Assembly: GCA_028248455.1 (NCBI GenBank) | Contig: JAOKHV010000007.1 | Span: 1 to 64,000 of the forward strand | DNA: 64,000 nt | Source of the DNA: Ascidiaceihabitans sp. | GTDB lineage: Bacteria; Pseudomonadota; Alphaproteobacteria; Rhodobacterales; Rhodobacteraceae | Direction of reading: 5' to 3' | Shown: in pieces, positions 1 through 10,988 of the stretch | Layout: each line of letters begins with the position of its first letter | How positions within the stretch are numbered: the first letter of the stretch is position 1 | Program-made: the position numbers and the translations under genes | The notes under the pieces: generated by a model | What the model was told of the DNA's origin: nothing | The model's input: the letters and a program-made list of their open reading frames with translations, nothing else | Database searches by the model: none

Positions 1-1073
1 AAGAGGCCGGGCGTCACATTATCCATATGGAAGTGGGCCAACCCGGTACCGGTGCGCCGAAGGTTGCAACCGACGCATTGGCACGCGCCATGGAGCAGGG
101 GCCCCTTGGGTATACTGTGGCTCTTGGCCTTCCGGCATTACGGGCGCGGGTCGCGCAAATGTATGGTGAGTGGTATAACGTCGACCTGAACCCAGAACGT
201 GTTGTGATCACGCCCGGATCGTCTGGTGGTTTCCTTTTAGCGTTCACGGCACTGTTTGACAGTGGGGATCGCGTCGGTATCGGCGCACCGGGATACCCTA
301 GCTATCGACAAATATTGCACGCATTGGGTTTGCAGCCTGTTGATCTGCAAACTGATCCTGCCAATCGCCTTCAACCTGTTGGGGCTGATTTTGAGGGAAT
401 GGATTTGGCAGGGTTAATGGTTGCCTCACCGGGGAATCCTACGGGCACGATGCTGGATCGCTCTGCAATGGGCGCATTGATCGATGCGGCGTCCGTGCAA
501 AAGGCGTCATTCATCAGCGACGAAATTTATCACGGTATCGAGTATGAAGCCAAAGCGGTCACTGCCCTTGAATTGACCAATGAATGTTATGTTATCAATT
601 CGTTCTCCAAGTACTTTAGCATGACGGGGTGGCGTGTTGGTTGGATGGTTGTCCCAGAGGACCACGTGCGTGTGGTTGAGCGGATAGCGCAAAACATGTT
701 CATCTGTGCGCCCCATGCCAGTCAGGTTGCAGCCCTTGCTGCGATGGATGCTGGGGACGAATTACAGGCGAACTTGGCCGTCTATACGCGCAATCGCTTG
801 TTGATGTTGGAAGGGCTGCCCAAAGCAGGGTTCGACCGCATCGCACCGCCTGATGGGGCGTTTTATGTTTATGCAGATGTGTCTGAGATTACGAATGACA
901 GTCGCGCATTGGCTGCGGAAATATTGGAGGGGGCTGGGGGTGCTGTGACACCCGGTCTTGATTTTGATCCGATACGTGGGCACCAAACGCTGCGGTTTTC
1001 TTATGCACGCGGTACAGCAGATATCGAAGAGGGATTGGTCCGTTTGCAAAAGTTCATGGCTGAGAGAGGCTAA
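1..1073 (+). CDS. Pyridoxal-phosphate aminotransferase class I/II, 5' end outside the window
   Basis: ORF 27..1073 is open upstream to the window edge (EAGRHIIH-MEVGQPGTGAPK). Motifs SPGNPTGT, SDEIYHGIEY and NSFSKYFSMTGWRVGW (PLP lysine region). Confidence 0.9.
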   Translation, partial: EAGRHIIHMEVGQPGTGAPKVATDALARAMEQGPLGYTVALGLPALRARVAQMYGEWYNVDLNPERVVITPGSSGGFLLAFTALFDSGDRVGIGAPGYPSYRQILHALGLQPVDLQTDPANRLQPVGADFEGMDLAGLMVASPGNPTGTMLDRSAMGALIDAASVQKASFISDEIYHGIEYEAKAVTALELTNECYVINSFSKYFSMTGWRVGWMVVPEDHVRVVERIAQNMFICAPHASQVAALAAMDAGDELQANLAVYTRNRLLMLEGLPKAGFDRIAPPDGAFYVYADVSEITNDSRALAAEILEGAGGAVTPGLDFDPIRGHQTLRFSYARGTADIEEGLVRLQKFMAERG

Positions 1074-1139
1074 GCTGAATTTCCATTCGCGACTGACTGG
1101 GTTAAGCTGATCAAAAAGGCCAATAAAGGTCTGAGCAGT

Positions 1140-2351
1140 ATGCGACGGGTAATTCAAACCGCAGCGATGATTTTGACCTTTGCCAATGCGGCAAACGCCC
1201 AAGGTTTTGGCGTTATTGCGCGTGTTGATCCTGTTGCGAGCGAGATTAAAGATGGATGGTTTGGTAAATCCAGTGTCGCTTTGAACTCAGTCAAGTTGTC
1301 CCATTGCGGGTTTTCCATCTGGATGCACCTGCGCGGCTTATTGTCGATTTCAAAGAAGCCAATCGGACAGGCGTAAGTGCCAACGAAATTCTGGAGGTAA
1401 ATGGCTGGATCACCGCTGCAAGGTTTGGCAGCTTTCAAGTGGGCTGGTCACGCATAGTTTTGGACTTGAATTAACCTATGTTGCCGATCGAAATTGGGAT
1501 GCCCGTTGACAGGTGACAGGGCAGGCAATTTTGCGTATAGTGCTTAGTCCAGTTACAGCAGAGGAATTTGCCGCAAATACGAGATCGCCCCTCAATGCAA
1601 ATTGGGCAGCTAAACAGGCGCGCATACCAGCAGTTGAAAAAATAGACGACGCATTTGTTGTAATGATCGATCCAGGGCACGGTGGCATCGACCCCGGCGC
1701 TGTGCGTGACGGTGTGAACGAAAAGGACCTGATGCTGACGCTGGGACGTGGATTGGCCGAAGCATTGATACGTACAGGCGAGGTTAAAGCATTTCTTACA
1801 CATAACGATGATAGCTTTTTTCTTTGCCCGCGCGTGTTTCGAAGGCGCATAAAGTGGGTGCTGACCTGTTTATTTTATTACATGCTGATGCGTTGTCCAA
1901 CGGGCAGGCGCAGGGGGCAACCGTTTATACGCTGTCTGATTATGCAAGTGATGCAGCGTCTGCACAATTGGCATTACAACACAATCGCGCTGACATTATC
2001 GCTGGCGTTGACCTGAATGGGTCTGACGACGAAGTTGCAAATGTCCTGATCGATTTAGCACGCCAAGAAACAGGGCCCCGCAGCGAATCATTGGCCACTG
2101 TTTTGCTTGAGATGATTGAAGGTTCAGGTGCGCCACTGAGTAAGAAGCGACAGAAACAAGCAGGGTTTTCTGTGTTGAAAAGCGCAGATATACGGTCTGT
2201 ATTGATCGAAGTTGGTTTTCTATCTAGCCCACGTGATCGGGCAAACCTGCATGACCCTGAATGGTGTAACCTGATTGTTTCAGCATTGGTGCAGGCGATC
2301 ATCGCATGGAGAGCCGATGACTTGGAGATCCGCCCCTTGGTACGCCAATAG
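1140..2351 (+). pseudogene. N-acetylmuramoyl-L-alanine amidase (AMIN + Amidase_3), disrupted by frameshifts and a stop
   Basis: Pieces in three successive frames: signal peptide/AMIN start (1140..), AMIN continuation FELSQVVPLRVFHLDAPARLIVDFKEAN..FGSFQVGWSRIVLDLN-TAA(1472), catalytic MIDPGHGGIDPGA (1513..), and PARVSKAHKVGADLFILLHADAL..VLIEVGFLSSPRD (1824..2351). Confidence 0.85.
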
Positions 2352-2459
2352 CGTTACGCAAGTTTCTGCCTATCATGCACCAAGTCGTGTTTTGACCCTA
2401 GCGGACCCATGTCATATAGCTTGGATAATTAAAGAACATCCTGAAGGGGTGCGCGCAGA

Positions 2460-5012
2460 ATGTTTCGATTTATACTGTCATTTTTTGGTGGAATTTTCAC
2501 AACCATAACAATGGGATTGGGCATGATTGCTCTCACCGTTGGTGCTATCTTTTGGATGTATGGTCGTGATTTACCTAGCCACGAATCTTTGGCAGAATAC
2601 ACACCTCCTACGATCAGCCGAATTTATTCGGGCCAAGGCCGCATTATCGATGAGTTCGCCAAAGAGCGTCGCTTGTTTGCGCCGGCTGAAACGATTCCTG
2701 ATTTGATTAAGCAAGCCTTCGTTAGTGCGGAAGACAAAAACTTTTACGAACACGACGGATATGATTTGCGCGGTATCGCCTTGGCTGGCTTTGACGCGGT
2801 GCGTACTCGTGGTCGCGACGTGCGCGGTGCGTCGACCATTACGCAGCAGGTTATGAAGAACTTCTTGCTTGGTGGGGAGCGTAAAGCTGAGCGTAAAATT
2901 CAAGAGATTATTCTGGCGTCGCGGATCGAGGAAACCCTTGATAAAGAAGGTATTCTTGAGCTGTACCTTAACGAGATTTTTCTGGGACAAAACAGTTATG
3001 GTGTGGCTGCTGCCAGCCAAACTTACTTTAACAAGACCTTGGATGAATTGGTGCCTCACGAGGCCGCAATGCTTGCCAGTCTCCCAAAAGCGCCGTCTCA
3101 GTTCCACCCGGTACGTCGCAAGGATCGTCTTCTTCAGCGTCGTAACTTTGTTTTAAAAGAGATGATGGAGAATGGGTATATCACGGAGGCAACTTATGAG
3201 GTTGAACGTGAGGCTGAACTGAAATCAGTGCAGAATGGTGATTTTGAGAGCTTTAGAAATGAATTGCCGCTGCGTGATTACTTCACTGATGAAATTCGTC
3301 GTCAATTGAGTGATGATTTTGGCGAAAGCGAATTCTTCACTGGGGGACTTTCTGTACGGGCGACAATCGATAACGAAATGCAGCCAATAGCGGCCACTGC
3401 CTTGCAACGTCAGTTGGAAAGCTATGACCGGTCGCAAGGTATCTGGCACGGCACTGGAAAGACAATTCCAGTTGATCAACTTGGTGACGAGGCAACGTGG
3501 CGCGAAGCGCTGTCTAACGTCCGCATTGCGCGCGATATTCGCTTGGGAAATGAATGGTATCCGGCCGTTGTCCTAGAGGTTGGTCAAAATGAAGCGCGCC
3601 TTGGGATTGAAGGCGTTGAGGAAGACGAAGACGGGCACTGGGTGCCCGCAAAAGATGTGCAATGGGCCCGCAAACGCCTCAGCGATGGTTCGTTGGCTAA
3701 GAAAGCCCGCGTTGCAGGCGATCTTGTTGCAGTGGGAGAGGTTGTCCATGTGCGCCGCATGACTGCGGACAATGATGCTTCCTTTATTCACTGGACGTTG
3801 CGCCAAGTGCCAAAAGTGCAGGGCGGCTTTGTTGCTATGGACGTCGATACAGGTCGTGTGATCGCGATGCAGGGTGGCTTTAGCTACCAAGCATCCGTGT
3901 TTAACCGTGCAACCCAAGCGAAACGCCAACCGGGTTCTAGTTTTAAGCCGTTTGTTTATGCTGCTGCCCTCGACAGTGACTATACCCCTGCAACGATTGT
4001 TGTGGATGCACCGATTGAGATTAACACACCACAAGGGCTATGGCGTCCGCGCAATTCATCCGACAAGTTCTACGGCCCAACGCCTCTTCGCACCGGGATC
4101 GAACAGTCACGTAACCTTATGACCATTCGTTTGGCCGAAGAGGTGGGGATGGATACGGTGGCAAATTATGCTGAAAGCTTTGGTGTTTATAACAACATGG
4201 GTCGTTTCCTTGCCAACTCGTTGGGCTCAGAGGAAACCACACTGTATCAGATGGTCGCCGCTTATGCGATGTTTGCGAATGGTGGTGAGCGCCTTGAGCC
4301 GACATTGGTTGACCGTGTGCAAGACCGCTATGGTAAAACGATTTATCGCCATGATGAGCGGGCTTGCGACGAGTGCAAAGTTGCCAGTCTTGAGCCGGGG
4401 TTCTCGCCGCGGATTATCTCGAACCGTGAGCGGGTCATGGATCCAATCACTGCTTATCAGCTGACATCAATGATGACTGGTGTTGTTGAGCGCGGCACGG
4501 CGCGTAAAACGATTAACTTGTCAGTCCCAACAGCGGGTAAGACTGGTACAACCAACGACGCCAAAGACGTATGGTTTGTTGGCTTTACCAAGAATATCGC
4601 TGCGGGTTGTTTCATTGGATACGACACACCAAAATCCTTAGGTCGTGGTGCGTCTGGTGGTGGCATGTGTGGGCCTGTGTTCAACACGTTCATGAAGGAA
4701 GCGACCAAGAAATATGGCGGTGGTGATTTTGACGTTCCTCCGGGTGGCTTCTTTTTGAAAATTGACCGCTTCACTGGCGCGCGTCTTAGCGATGATGCAA
4801 CAGGTGATAACGTTGTGGCAGAGTATTTCCGCGAGGGCGAAGAGCCAGTGTTTGGTATCGTTTTTGATGGTGGTTTTACGATGGGTGCAGATTTGCCATT
4901 GTTTGAAGAGGTAGGCGTTACATCCCGCCAAGTGACGACATCTACAGGCAAGAAAGCCGTCGTTGGGCCAAAAGCCACCTTTGGAACACTAAGTTCTGGC
5001 GGTCTTTATTAG
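2460..5012 (+). CDS. mrcA: Penicillin-binding protein 1A (bifunctional transglycosylase/transpeptidase)
   Basis: 850 aa. GT51 motifs EDKNFYEHDGYD and RGASTITQQVMKN; transpeptidase motifs RQPGSSFKPF and AGKTGTTNDAKDVWF. Confidence 0.95.
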   Translation: MFRFILSFFGGIFTTITMGLGMIALTVGAIFWMYGRDLPSHESLAEYTPPTISRIYSGQGRIIDEFAKERRLFAPAETIPDLIKQAFVSAEDKNFYEHDGYDLRGIALAGFDAVRTRGRDVRGASTITQQVMKNFLLGGERKAERKIQEIILASRIEETLDKEGILELYLNEIFLGQNSYGVAAASQTYFNKTLDELVPHEAAMLASLPKAPSQFHPVRRKDRLLQRRNFVLKEMMENGYITEATYEVEREAELKSVQNGDFESFRNELPLRDYFTDEIRRQLSDDFGESEFFTGGLSVRATIDNEMQPIAATALQRQLESYDRSQGIWHGTGKTIPVDQLGDEATWREALSNVRIARDIRLGNEWYPAVVLEVGQNEARLGIEGVEEDEDGHWVPAKDVQWARKRLSDGSLAKKARVAGDLVAVGEVVHVRRMTADNDASFIHWTLRQVPKVQGGFVAMDVDTGRVIAMQGGFSYQASVFNRATQAKRQPGSSFKPFVYAAALDSDYTPATIVVDAPIEINTPQGLWRPRNSSDKFYGPTPLRTGIEQSRNLMTIRLAEEVGMDTVANYAESFGVYNNMGRFLANSLGSEETTLYQMVAAYAMFANGGERLEPTLVDRVQDRYGKTIYRHDERACDECKVASLEPGFSPRIISNRERVMDPITAYQLTSMMTGVVERGTARKTINLSVPTAGKTGTTNDAKDVWFVGFTKNIAAGCFIGYDTPKSLGRGASGGGMCGPVFNTFMKEATKKYGGGDFDVPPGGFFLKIDRFTGARLSDDATGDNVVAEYFREGEEPVFGIVFDGGFTMGADLPLFEEVGVTSRQVTTSTGKKAVVGPKATFGTLSSGGLY

Positions 5013-5115
5013 CAATATCGGTTAAGGGGGCGCAAAGCTCTCCTTACGCGCTTGCTGTGCTTACAGTGCTGCTTTATCAACTCATTTCTAGTCAGTTCCC
5101 AATAGCAGGTGCACC

Positions 5116-6237
5116 ATGCGCGCAGAAATCCAGAATACCGTCACAGAGATTGAAAAGTCACTGGAGTTGCTCGGGCAACGTTTGGACGTCGAAACCTGTG
5201 CATTTCGGTTAGAGGAGTTCGACGCGCGCGTTGAAGATCCAAACCTTTGGGATGATCCAGATGCTGCGCAAAAGTTGATGCGCGAACGCCAAAATCTGGT
5301 CGATTCAATTAGAACTTATGAGGGTATCAAAACTGATCTAAACGATAATATCGAGTTGATCGAATTGGGCGAGATGGAAGAAGACCAAGAGGTCATTGGC
5401 GAAGCCGAAGCTGCCTTAAAAACTTTGGCCACAACTGCCGCCCAAAAAGAGCTGGAAGCATTGCTAGATGGCGAAGCCGATGGCAGTGACACTTTCCTTG
5501 AAATCAACTCGGGTGCTGGTGGTACAGAAAGCTGTGATTGGGCCTCGATGCTGGCGCGTATGTATGTGCGTTGGGCCGAGAAGAAGGGCTACAAAGTTGA
5601 ATTGCAGGCTGAGAGTGCCGGCGAGGAGGCAGGCATCAAGTCTGCGACTTACCGCATTAGCGGGCAAAATGCCTATGGATGGATGAAATCGGAATCCGGT
5701 GTACATCGTTTGGTTCGTATTTCACCGTTTGACTCTGCAGCGAAGCGCCACACGTCCTTTACGTCTGTGGGTGTATATCCGGTTGTCGATGACAACATCG
5801 AAATTGAAGTGAATCCGTCTGATATCCGCATTGATACATATCGTTCATCGGGAGCAGGTGGTCAGCACGTTAACACGACTGACTCAGCTGTGCGGATCAC
5901 ACACGCGCCAACAGGTATTGTTGTGACATCATCTGAGAAATCACAGCATCAAAACCGTGACATTGCGATGAAGGCTTTAAAATCTCGTTTGTATCAAATG
6001 GAGATGGATCGTCGCAATGCTGCTGTGAATGAGATGCATGAGAACAAAGGCGATGCTGGTTGGGGCAACCAAATCCGTTCATACGTTCTGCAGCCATATC
6101 AAATGGTTAAGGATTTGCGTACCAACTTTGAAACTTCTGATACAAAAGGTGTGTTAGACGGCGACTTAGATGGATTGATGGGCGCGACCTTGGCTTTGAA
6201 CGTGTCAGGCAAAAGCCGCGCCGAAGCACAAAACTAA
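5116..6237 (+). CDS. prfB: Peptide chain release factor 2
   Basis: 373 aa. [21 protein letters not shown] (GGQ) and [13 protein letters not shown] (SPF). Single uninterrupted ORF. Confidence 0.95.
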   Translation: MRAEIQNTVTEIEKSLELLGQRLDVETCAFRLEEFDARVEDPNLWDDPDAAQKLMRERQNLVDSIRTYEGIKTDLNDNIELIELGEMEEDQEVIGEAEAALKTLATTAAQKELEALLDGEADGSDTFLEINSGAGGTESCDWASMLARMYVRWAEKKGYKVELQAESAGEEAGIKSATYRISGQNAYGWMKSESGVHRLVRISPFDSAAKRHTSFTSVGVYPVVDDNIEIEVNPSDIRIDTYRSSGAGGQHVNTTDSAVRITHAPTGIVVTSSEKSQHQNRDIAMKALKSRLYQMEMDRRNAAVNEMHENKGDAGWGNQIRSYVLQPYQMVKDLRTNFETSDTKGVLDGDLDGLMGATLALNVSGKSRAEAQN

Positions 6238-6246
6238 ATGCTGTGT

Positions 6247-6272
6247 GACTGATGTCTGATTAGACGTCAGTC
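6247..6272. terminator. Hairpin between convergent prfB and pseudouridine synthase genes
   Basis: GACTGATGTCT-GATT-AGACGTCAGTC, an 11-bp stem with one wobble. It overlaps the 3' end of the minus-strand gene and has no clear T-tract. Confidence 0.4.
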
Positions 6273-6808
6273 CATTTCCCCAAAGCAAGATCACCAAGTT
6301 TCCATTCGCCGATCTGGGCACGGATCAGCCGCAAGGTTGGGTGTCCAATGGCCGCTGTCATGCGTCGCACTTGACGGTTACGCCCTTCAGCGATCGTGAT
6401 GCTGATCCATGTATCTGGCACGGATAGACGGAACCGGACAGGCGGGTTCCGTTCCCATAGATCATCTGGCTCATCAATTTGCTGAACCTTTGCGGGAGCC
6501 GTTTTGCCGTCTTTCAGTAGGACACCATTGTTGAGTTTAGCCAAGCTTGCACCAGTTGGATTCCCTTCAACCTGAACCCAATAGGTTTTTGTCATCTTGT
6601 TTATCGGGTTAGAAATTTTGGACTGTAGGGCACCATTGTCCGTCAAGACCATCAAGCCTTCGCTGTCACGGTCCAAACGACCTGCTGGATAGACCCGCGG
6701 CACGTTGATGTATTTCGACAAGGTTGGGCGAGGGGAGCCATCGCTGCCTTTGTCGGTGAATTGCGACAAGACGCCAAAAGGTTTATTAAAAAGGATAACG
6801 CGTGCCAT
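6260..6808 (-). CDS. rRNA pseudouridine synthase (RluE/RsuA family)
   Basis: 182 aa. FNKPFGVLSQFT, PAGRLDRDSEGLMVLTDNG and EGRNRQVRRMTAAIGHPTLRLIR. Confidence 0.9.
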   Translation of the reverse strand: MARVILFNKPFGVLSQFTDKGSDGSPRPTLSKYINVPRVYPAGRLDRDSEGLMVLTDNGALQSKISNPINKMTKTYWVQVEGNPTGASLAKLNNGVLLKDGKTAPAKVQQIDEPDDLWERNPPVRFRLSVPDTWISITIAEGRNRQVRRMTAAIGHPTLRLIRAQIGEWKLGDLALGKWTDV

Positions 6809-6809
6809 A

Positions 6810-9275
6810 TCAGTTCACCGGATTTAAGGTGGTGATCCCAACAGGAGCCCCACGTGCAAGGTCTGTATCAAGAGACATTAAGATGTATTCGCCACGCCGC
6901 CATAGCTGCGCAAGGTCGTCATAATGTCGTGATAGAAAATGGCCAGATTGGCCTGTAGAGGTCACAAATATCGAACTGTCAGGGTCGGCGAAATCATAGA
7001 CACCACGATAGCCTGCACCATGTACATTTTGGAACGGGTTTGTACCAGTGCCTGAAGTGAGGCCACGGTTTAGGGTGTTGTCACCGCCCGAGGTCGATTG
7101 GCGGATATTTACGAAGTAACGTAGCAAAGGCACATCGCCCAATGTTTCATGGTCTTGGGCTGCCTGATGTGCATCGCCCCAGCGCAAGCTTTCAAAGGCA
7201 GTGCCCCAGTTTTCTGCAATTTCGATAAGTGCGTCATCCAATGCCAGGCGCGCCATATCTGCGCAGGTCTCGACTGGGGCGCTTTGTAGGATATCGCACC
7301 ATTGGGAGGCTCCATTGATATCGCGGAACACGCGTTCGATGAACAGTGGCTCAATGTGGGTGATTTCAGCAGCCATTGGACCAAGTTCATCTTTGATCAG
7401 GCGCGATTGCAGCGCGCGGACCCAGTTTGCGTAGATTAAGGGTTCTGGAAGGTGTTCGTTCATTTCGCCGTTCCAGTTGGCAAGCAACGTCAGGGCACGT
7501 TGGCGTTCGCGTTGTACTGTGCCCTCAGGAGCGGCTTCGCCTGTGAACCAGAGCTCTGCACCAATTAACGGCAACAATGCGCGAGCGGTGAAGCTGACGA
7601 TGTCCAGTTGCGCCTCAACAAAGCTGTCACGCGTGTGCACTTGGCGTGCTTGCATAAGGCGCTGCCAACGCTGAACCCGCTGAGTGTCACCCCACGTGAA
7701 CGAGATGTGGTTAGGGAAGGGACGTTCGACGGTTTTGTTGTTTGTGTTACCAAGCAGACCACCCAATGGTTCGATAAACTCTGGGTTTGAGGCATATGGC
7801 ATCATGCCGTCCCAAAGATTGCGGGGGTCGCTGCCAAGGCTGGGCATCCTCCCCTGACTTTGGTGATCGGTTCGGCGGCTTGGAATAGTACCGATTGTTT
7901 TCATAGCGATCTTGGTCTGATCCGCAACCGTCAGGTTCTGTGCTGGTGCCATATGGAATGAGCCGGCAAAAATAGCATCTTCAACGGTGGTTGATTGCAT
8001 AAGACGGATGCTGGCGCTTAGGGTTGTATCTTTTGGGCTCAGAGCCGTGGATGATAAGGCCGCAACGTGACCTGGAGGCGTTACTGTTCGCAGGTTTTGG
8101 AAACTACCGGGCAGGACTGGCCCGTTGTCCGACCAGCGTAGGGTAAGCGTAACCGGTGCTTCGCCTTTAATCTTTATAATTGTTGGGCGTGTTTGAAACT
8201 TTTTGAAGCCTGTTGGCGTTAGGTACTCTTCGGAGTTCTCAGGGTTTAGCTGTTCAACCACAACATCCTGATCGTCGACATAAGCTGTGGTTACGCCCCA
8301 ACCCAGTTTGGCGCTTCGGCCAGACCAGATGGATGGGATGCCGGGAACGGTTGCGCCGATAACACCACCCAGTTGTAGTTCAAGACGTGCCAAATACCAG
8401 ATAGATGGCGCTGTGAAGGTCATATGAGGATCGTTTGCCAGCAAGGTGCCACTGGTTGCTGAACGACTGGCTGCTGCTGCCCACGCGTTTGATGCACCGC
8501 TGAAACCACGCGCTTTGAACGGTGATAGTGGGTGGTTTTGGGTGGAGCTAATTGATGCATATTGTGGAACGCTTGGAACCAAACTGGAGTATTGCGGCAG
8601 GCTGGCAACCCCAGCGCCCGGTGAATCAGGAAGAATGTCGTTAAGCCGTTCGGTGTCTGGAAGCGCTAGCGACATGCGTGCTCGCAGCACCTCATCTGCC
8701 AAATGGCCTGAGGATTGTAAGGCCATCAGCTTGAGGATCGCAAGTGAGTCTGCTGGCCGCCACGGCGCGAAGGGGGTGTTGAAAACGAATAATTCAGGTG
8801 CACCACGCCCAGAAGAACCACGATTGATCTGCTGAAACTGTGCGTTCACGCCTTCAGAATATGCTTCTAGAGCTGCAAAGGTTTGTGCGTCTTGTGCATC
8901 GACTGAAGAAAGTGCCAAACGATAAATGTCGAAACGACGCATGTGCGCATCTGTTCCAACTGTTGAACGGCCGAATATTTCGGACAAGCGTCCCTGAGCG
9001 GTGCGGCGCAGCACAATCATTTGCCATAGACGATCCTGAGCGTGTGCAAAGCCGAGGCCGAAAAAAGCGTCATGGTCAGTTTTTGCCAAAATGTGGGGAA
9101 CGTTTGCATGGTCACGGACGATTTCGATGGGCGCATTTGGGCCTGCTAGCCCCAGCGTTGCATCATAATCGGGTAGGGACCGCGAAGCCAAGTAATAGGC
9201 CATAAAAGCGCTAAAAAATGCTAGCCCAATTAAAGTAGCAGCAAGCCGTACTAACCATTGAAACACATGTGCCAT
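6810..9275 (-). CDS. Penicillin acylase family protein (Ntn hydrolase)
   Basis: 821 aa. IVRDHANVPHILAKTDHDAFFGLGFAHAQDRLWQM and GASNAWAAAASRSATSGTLLANDPHM. Confidence 0.9.
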   Translation of the reverse strand: MAHVFQWLVRLAATLIGLAFFSAFMAYYLASRSLPDYDATLGLAGPNAPIEIVRDHANVPHILAKTDHDAFFGLGFAHAQDRLWQMIVLRRTAQGRLSEIFGRSTVGTDAHMRRFDIYRLALSSVDAQDAQTFAALEAYSEGVNAQFQQINRGSSGRGAPELFVFNTPFAPWRPADSLAILKLMALQSSGHLADEVLRARMSLALPDTERLNDILPDSPGAGVASLPQYSSLVPSVPQYASISSTQNHPLSPFKARGFSGASNAWAAAASRSATSGTLLANDPHMTFTAPSIWYLARLELQLGGVIGATVPGIPSIWSGRSAKLGWGVTTAYVDDQDVVVEQLNPENSEEYLTPTGFKKFQTRPTIIKIKGEAPVTLTLRWSDNGPVLPGSFQNLRTVTPPGHVAALSSTALSPKDTTLSASIRLMQSTTVEDAIFAGSFHMAPAQNLTVADQTKIAMKTIGTIPSRRTDHQSQGRMPSLGSDPRNLWDGMMPYASNPEFIEPLGGLLGNTNNKTVERPFPNHISFTWGDTQRVQRWQRLMQARQVHTRDSFVEAQLDIVSFTARALLPLIGAELWFTGEAAPEGTVQRERQRALTLLANWNGEMNEHLPEPLIYANWVRALQSRLIKDELGPMAAEITHIEPLFIERVFRDINGASQWCDILQSAPVETCADMARLALDDALIEIAENWGTAFESLRWGDAHQAAQDHETLGDVPLLRYFVNIRQSTSGGDNTLNRGLTSGTGTNPFQNVHGAGYRGVYDFADPDSSIFVTSTGQSGHFLSRHYDDLAQLWRRGEYILMSLDTDLARGAPVGITTLNPVN

Positions 9276-9359
9276 TGCGCCCCTCCCGTGTTGACCCCTT
9301 TGGTATGACTGTTAGGTATGGATTAAGTTGAAAGCAACACCACATCACGAGGAAACAAC

Positions 9360-10220
9360 ATGACTAAGCTAGCATTTTTGGGTTTGGGCGTCATGGGCGC
9401 ACCAATGGCAGGGCATTTACAGGGTGCAGGCCATAATGTGACGGTTTTTAATAGAACTGAAGCTAAAGCAAAGGCGTGGGCGGATAAGTACAAAAGTACA
9501 TCCGCCGCGACGCCGCGTGAAGCAGCGCAAGGGGCTGAATTTGTAATGGCTTGTGTGGGCAATGACGATGATCTGCGCTCGGTTTGCTTAGGGCCAGATG
9601 GGGCATTCGCTGGGATGGCCAAAGGATCTGTGTTTGTGGATCACACGACCGTGTCTGCCAAAGTGACAGCTGAAATGTACGTCGCCGCTGCAGATGCCGG
9701 AATTGCATTCATCGATGCGCCGATTTCCGGTGGGCAAGCAGGCGCTGAAAACGCTGTGCTTTCCATTATGTGTGGCGCGGACGAAGCTGCATTTGATAGC
9801 GCGTTGCCAATAATTGAGGTTTATTCCAAAGTTTGCCGCCGGATTGGCGCGTCTGGGGCAGGTCAAATGACAAAGATGTGCAATCAGATTGCGATTGCTG
9901 GTCTAGTTCAAGGGTTGTCTGAAGCGCTACATTTTGCACAAAAAGCCGGTCTTGACGAACATGCTGTCGTTGAGGTGATCAGTCAAGGAGCCGCCGGCAG
10001 TTGGCAAATGGCCAATCGTAACGAGACGATGCTTGATGACAACTTCGATCATGGGTTTGCGGTAGATTGGATGCGCAAGGATTTGGGAATCTGCCTTAGC
10101 ACAGCAGACGAAGTAGGGGCGTCTTTGCCTGTCACTGCTCTTGTTGATCAGTTTTATAAGGATATTCAGAAAATGGGTGGTGGTCGCTGGGATACCTCGA
10201 GTTTGATTAAACGCCTATGA
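9360..10220 (+). CDS. NAD(P)-dependent beta-hydroxyacid dehydrogenase (3-hydroxyisobutyrate dehydrogenase family)
   Basis: 286 aa. FLGLGVMGAPMAGHL, FIDAPISGGQAGAENAVLSIMCGA and GASGAGQMTKMCNQ. Confidence 0.92.
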   Translation: MTKLAFLGLGVMGAPMAGHLQGAGHNVTVFNRTEAKAKAWADKYKSTSAATPREAAQGAEFVMACVGNDDDLRSVCLGPDGAFAGMAKGSVFVDHTTVSAKVTAEMYVAAADAGIAFIDAPISGGQAGAENAVLSIMCGADEAAFDSALPIIEVYSKVCRRIGASGAGQMTKMCNQIAIAGLVQGLSEALHFAQKAGLDEHAVVEVISQGAAGSWQMANRNETMLDDNFDHGFAVDWMRKDLGICLSTADEVGASLPVTALVDQFYKDIQKMGGGRWDTSSLIKRL

Positions 10221-10256
10221 GAATTGGGTGGATGACGCATCTATGACCTAAATGTA

Positions 10257-10292
10257 TTAAGGCCGCTAACGTTAACAAGTTGACGGCCTTAA
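10257..10292. terminator. Probable bidirectional terminator between convergent genes
   Basis: TTAAGGCCG...CGGCCTTAA perfect 9-bp inverted repeat between genes ending at 10220 (+) and 10315 (-). Confidence 0.7.
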
Positions 10293-10314
10293 TTTATGAA
10301 TGATCGAGGTGTGT

Positions 10315-10881
10315 TTACGGAATGATCCGCGTGTATTTTGTGCCTTCAAGAGTTGCGCCAATACGTAAGCCTGCGCGGCCAAAGACAGCAGCCAAAACGG
10401 GTGACAAAACTGTTGTCGTGTCAGCAGCCACGCTGTCTCCCGTTGAGTTTAGAACATACTCAAGATCAGCACCTGCTGCCCAACCGCGTGAACTACGGAA
10501 GTCACTGAGCGCTTGTTCTGTCATGAAAAATAGAACGTGAGCGTATTGCTGGACACCAATTTGGAAACCGCCAGACGCCTTAGTCACCGAATAGTAATCG
10601 ACAGTCGTGTCGCCTACCAAGAGTGCACCGCGACCGTAAGCCCCGCCAAAACCTAAACCAGCTTCTGTGACCAAAGGCATGACCAACATGCCGTTAGCTT
10701 TGCTCGCTAGATCGGCTGTGTTTGGGTAACTGCTGTACATTTCGTTTAAAGTTGCTTGAACTCGTGCATCGATAGTGGCAGCACCACCTCCACCAACACC
10801 ATTGCCACAAGCTGCTACAGCTGTGGTTGTTGCTAAAGCGCCAAGCGCGAATGCGCGGCGAGAGAAATTTGTATTGGTCAT
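10315..10881 (-). CDS. SYLF/YSC84-domain lipid-binding-like protein, lipoprotein/Tat-like signal
   Basis: 188 aa. N-terminus SRRAFALGALATTTAVAACGNG, then KANGMLVMPLVTEAGLGFGGAYGRGALL and GGFQIGVQ. Confidence 0.8.
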   Translation of the reverse strand: MTNTNFSRRAFALGALATTTAVAACGNGVGGGGAATIDARVQATLNEMYSSYPNTADLASKANGMLVMPLVTEAGLGFGGAYGRGALLVGDTTVDYYSVTKASGGFQIGVQQYAHVLFFMTEQALSDFRSSRGWAAGADLEYVLNSTGDSVAADTTTVLSPVLAAVFGRAGLRIGATLEGTKYTRIIP

Positions 10882-10988
10882 GTTAACCGCCTGTAATTTT
10901 TAATACTGCTCGCCGGATTTTCCGGTCTTAATTGCATTCTTACGCCTATTGTGGTGCTTTGTCACGTCACAAGGAAGCTTTGGGTAAC

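Noticed and set aside
5116-6237. Programmed frameshift in prfB
   Set aside because: The gene is a single open frame from start to stop. No internal UGA frameshift site is needed.
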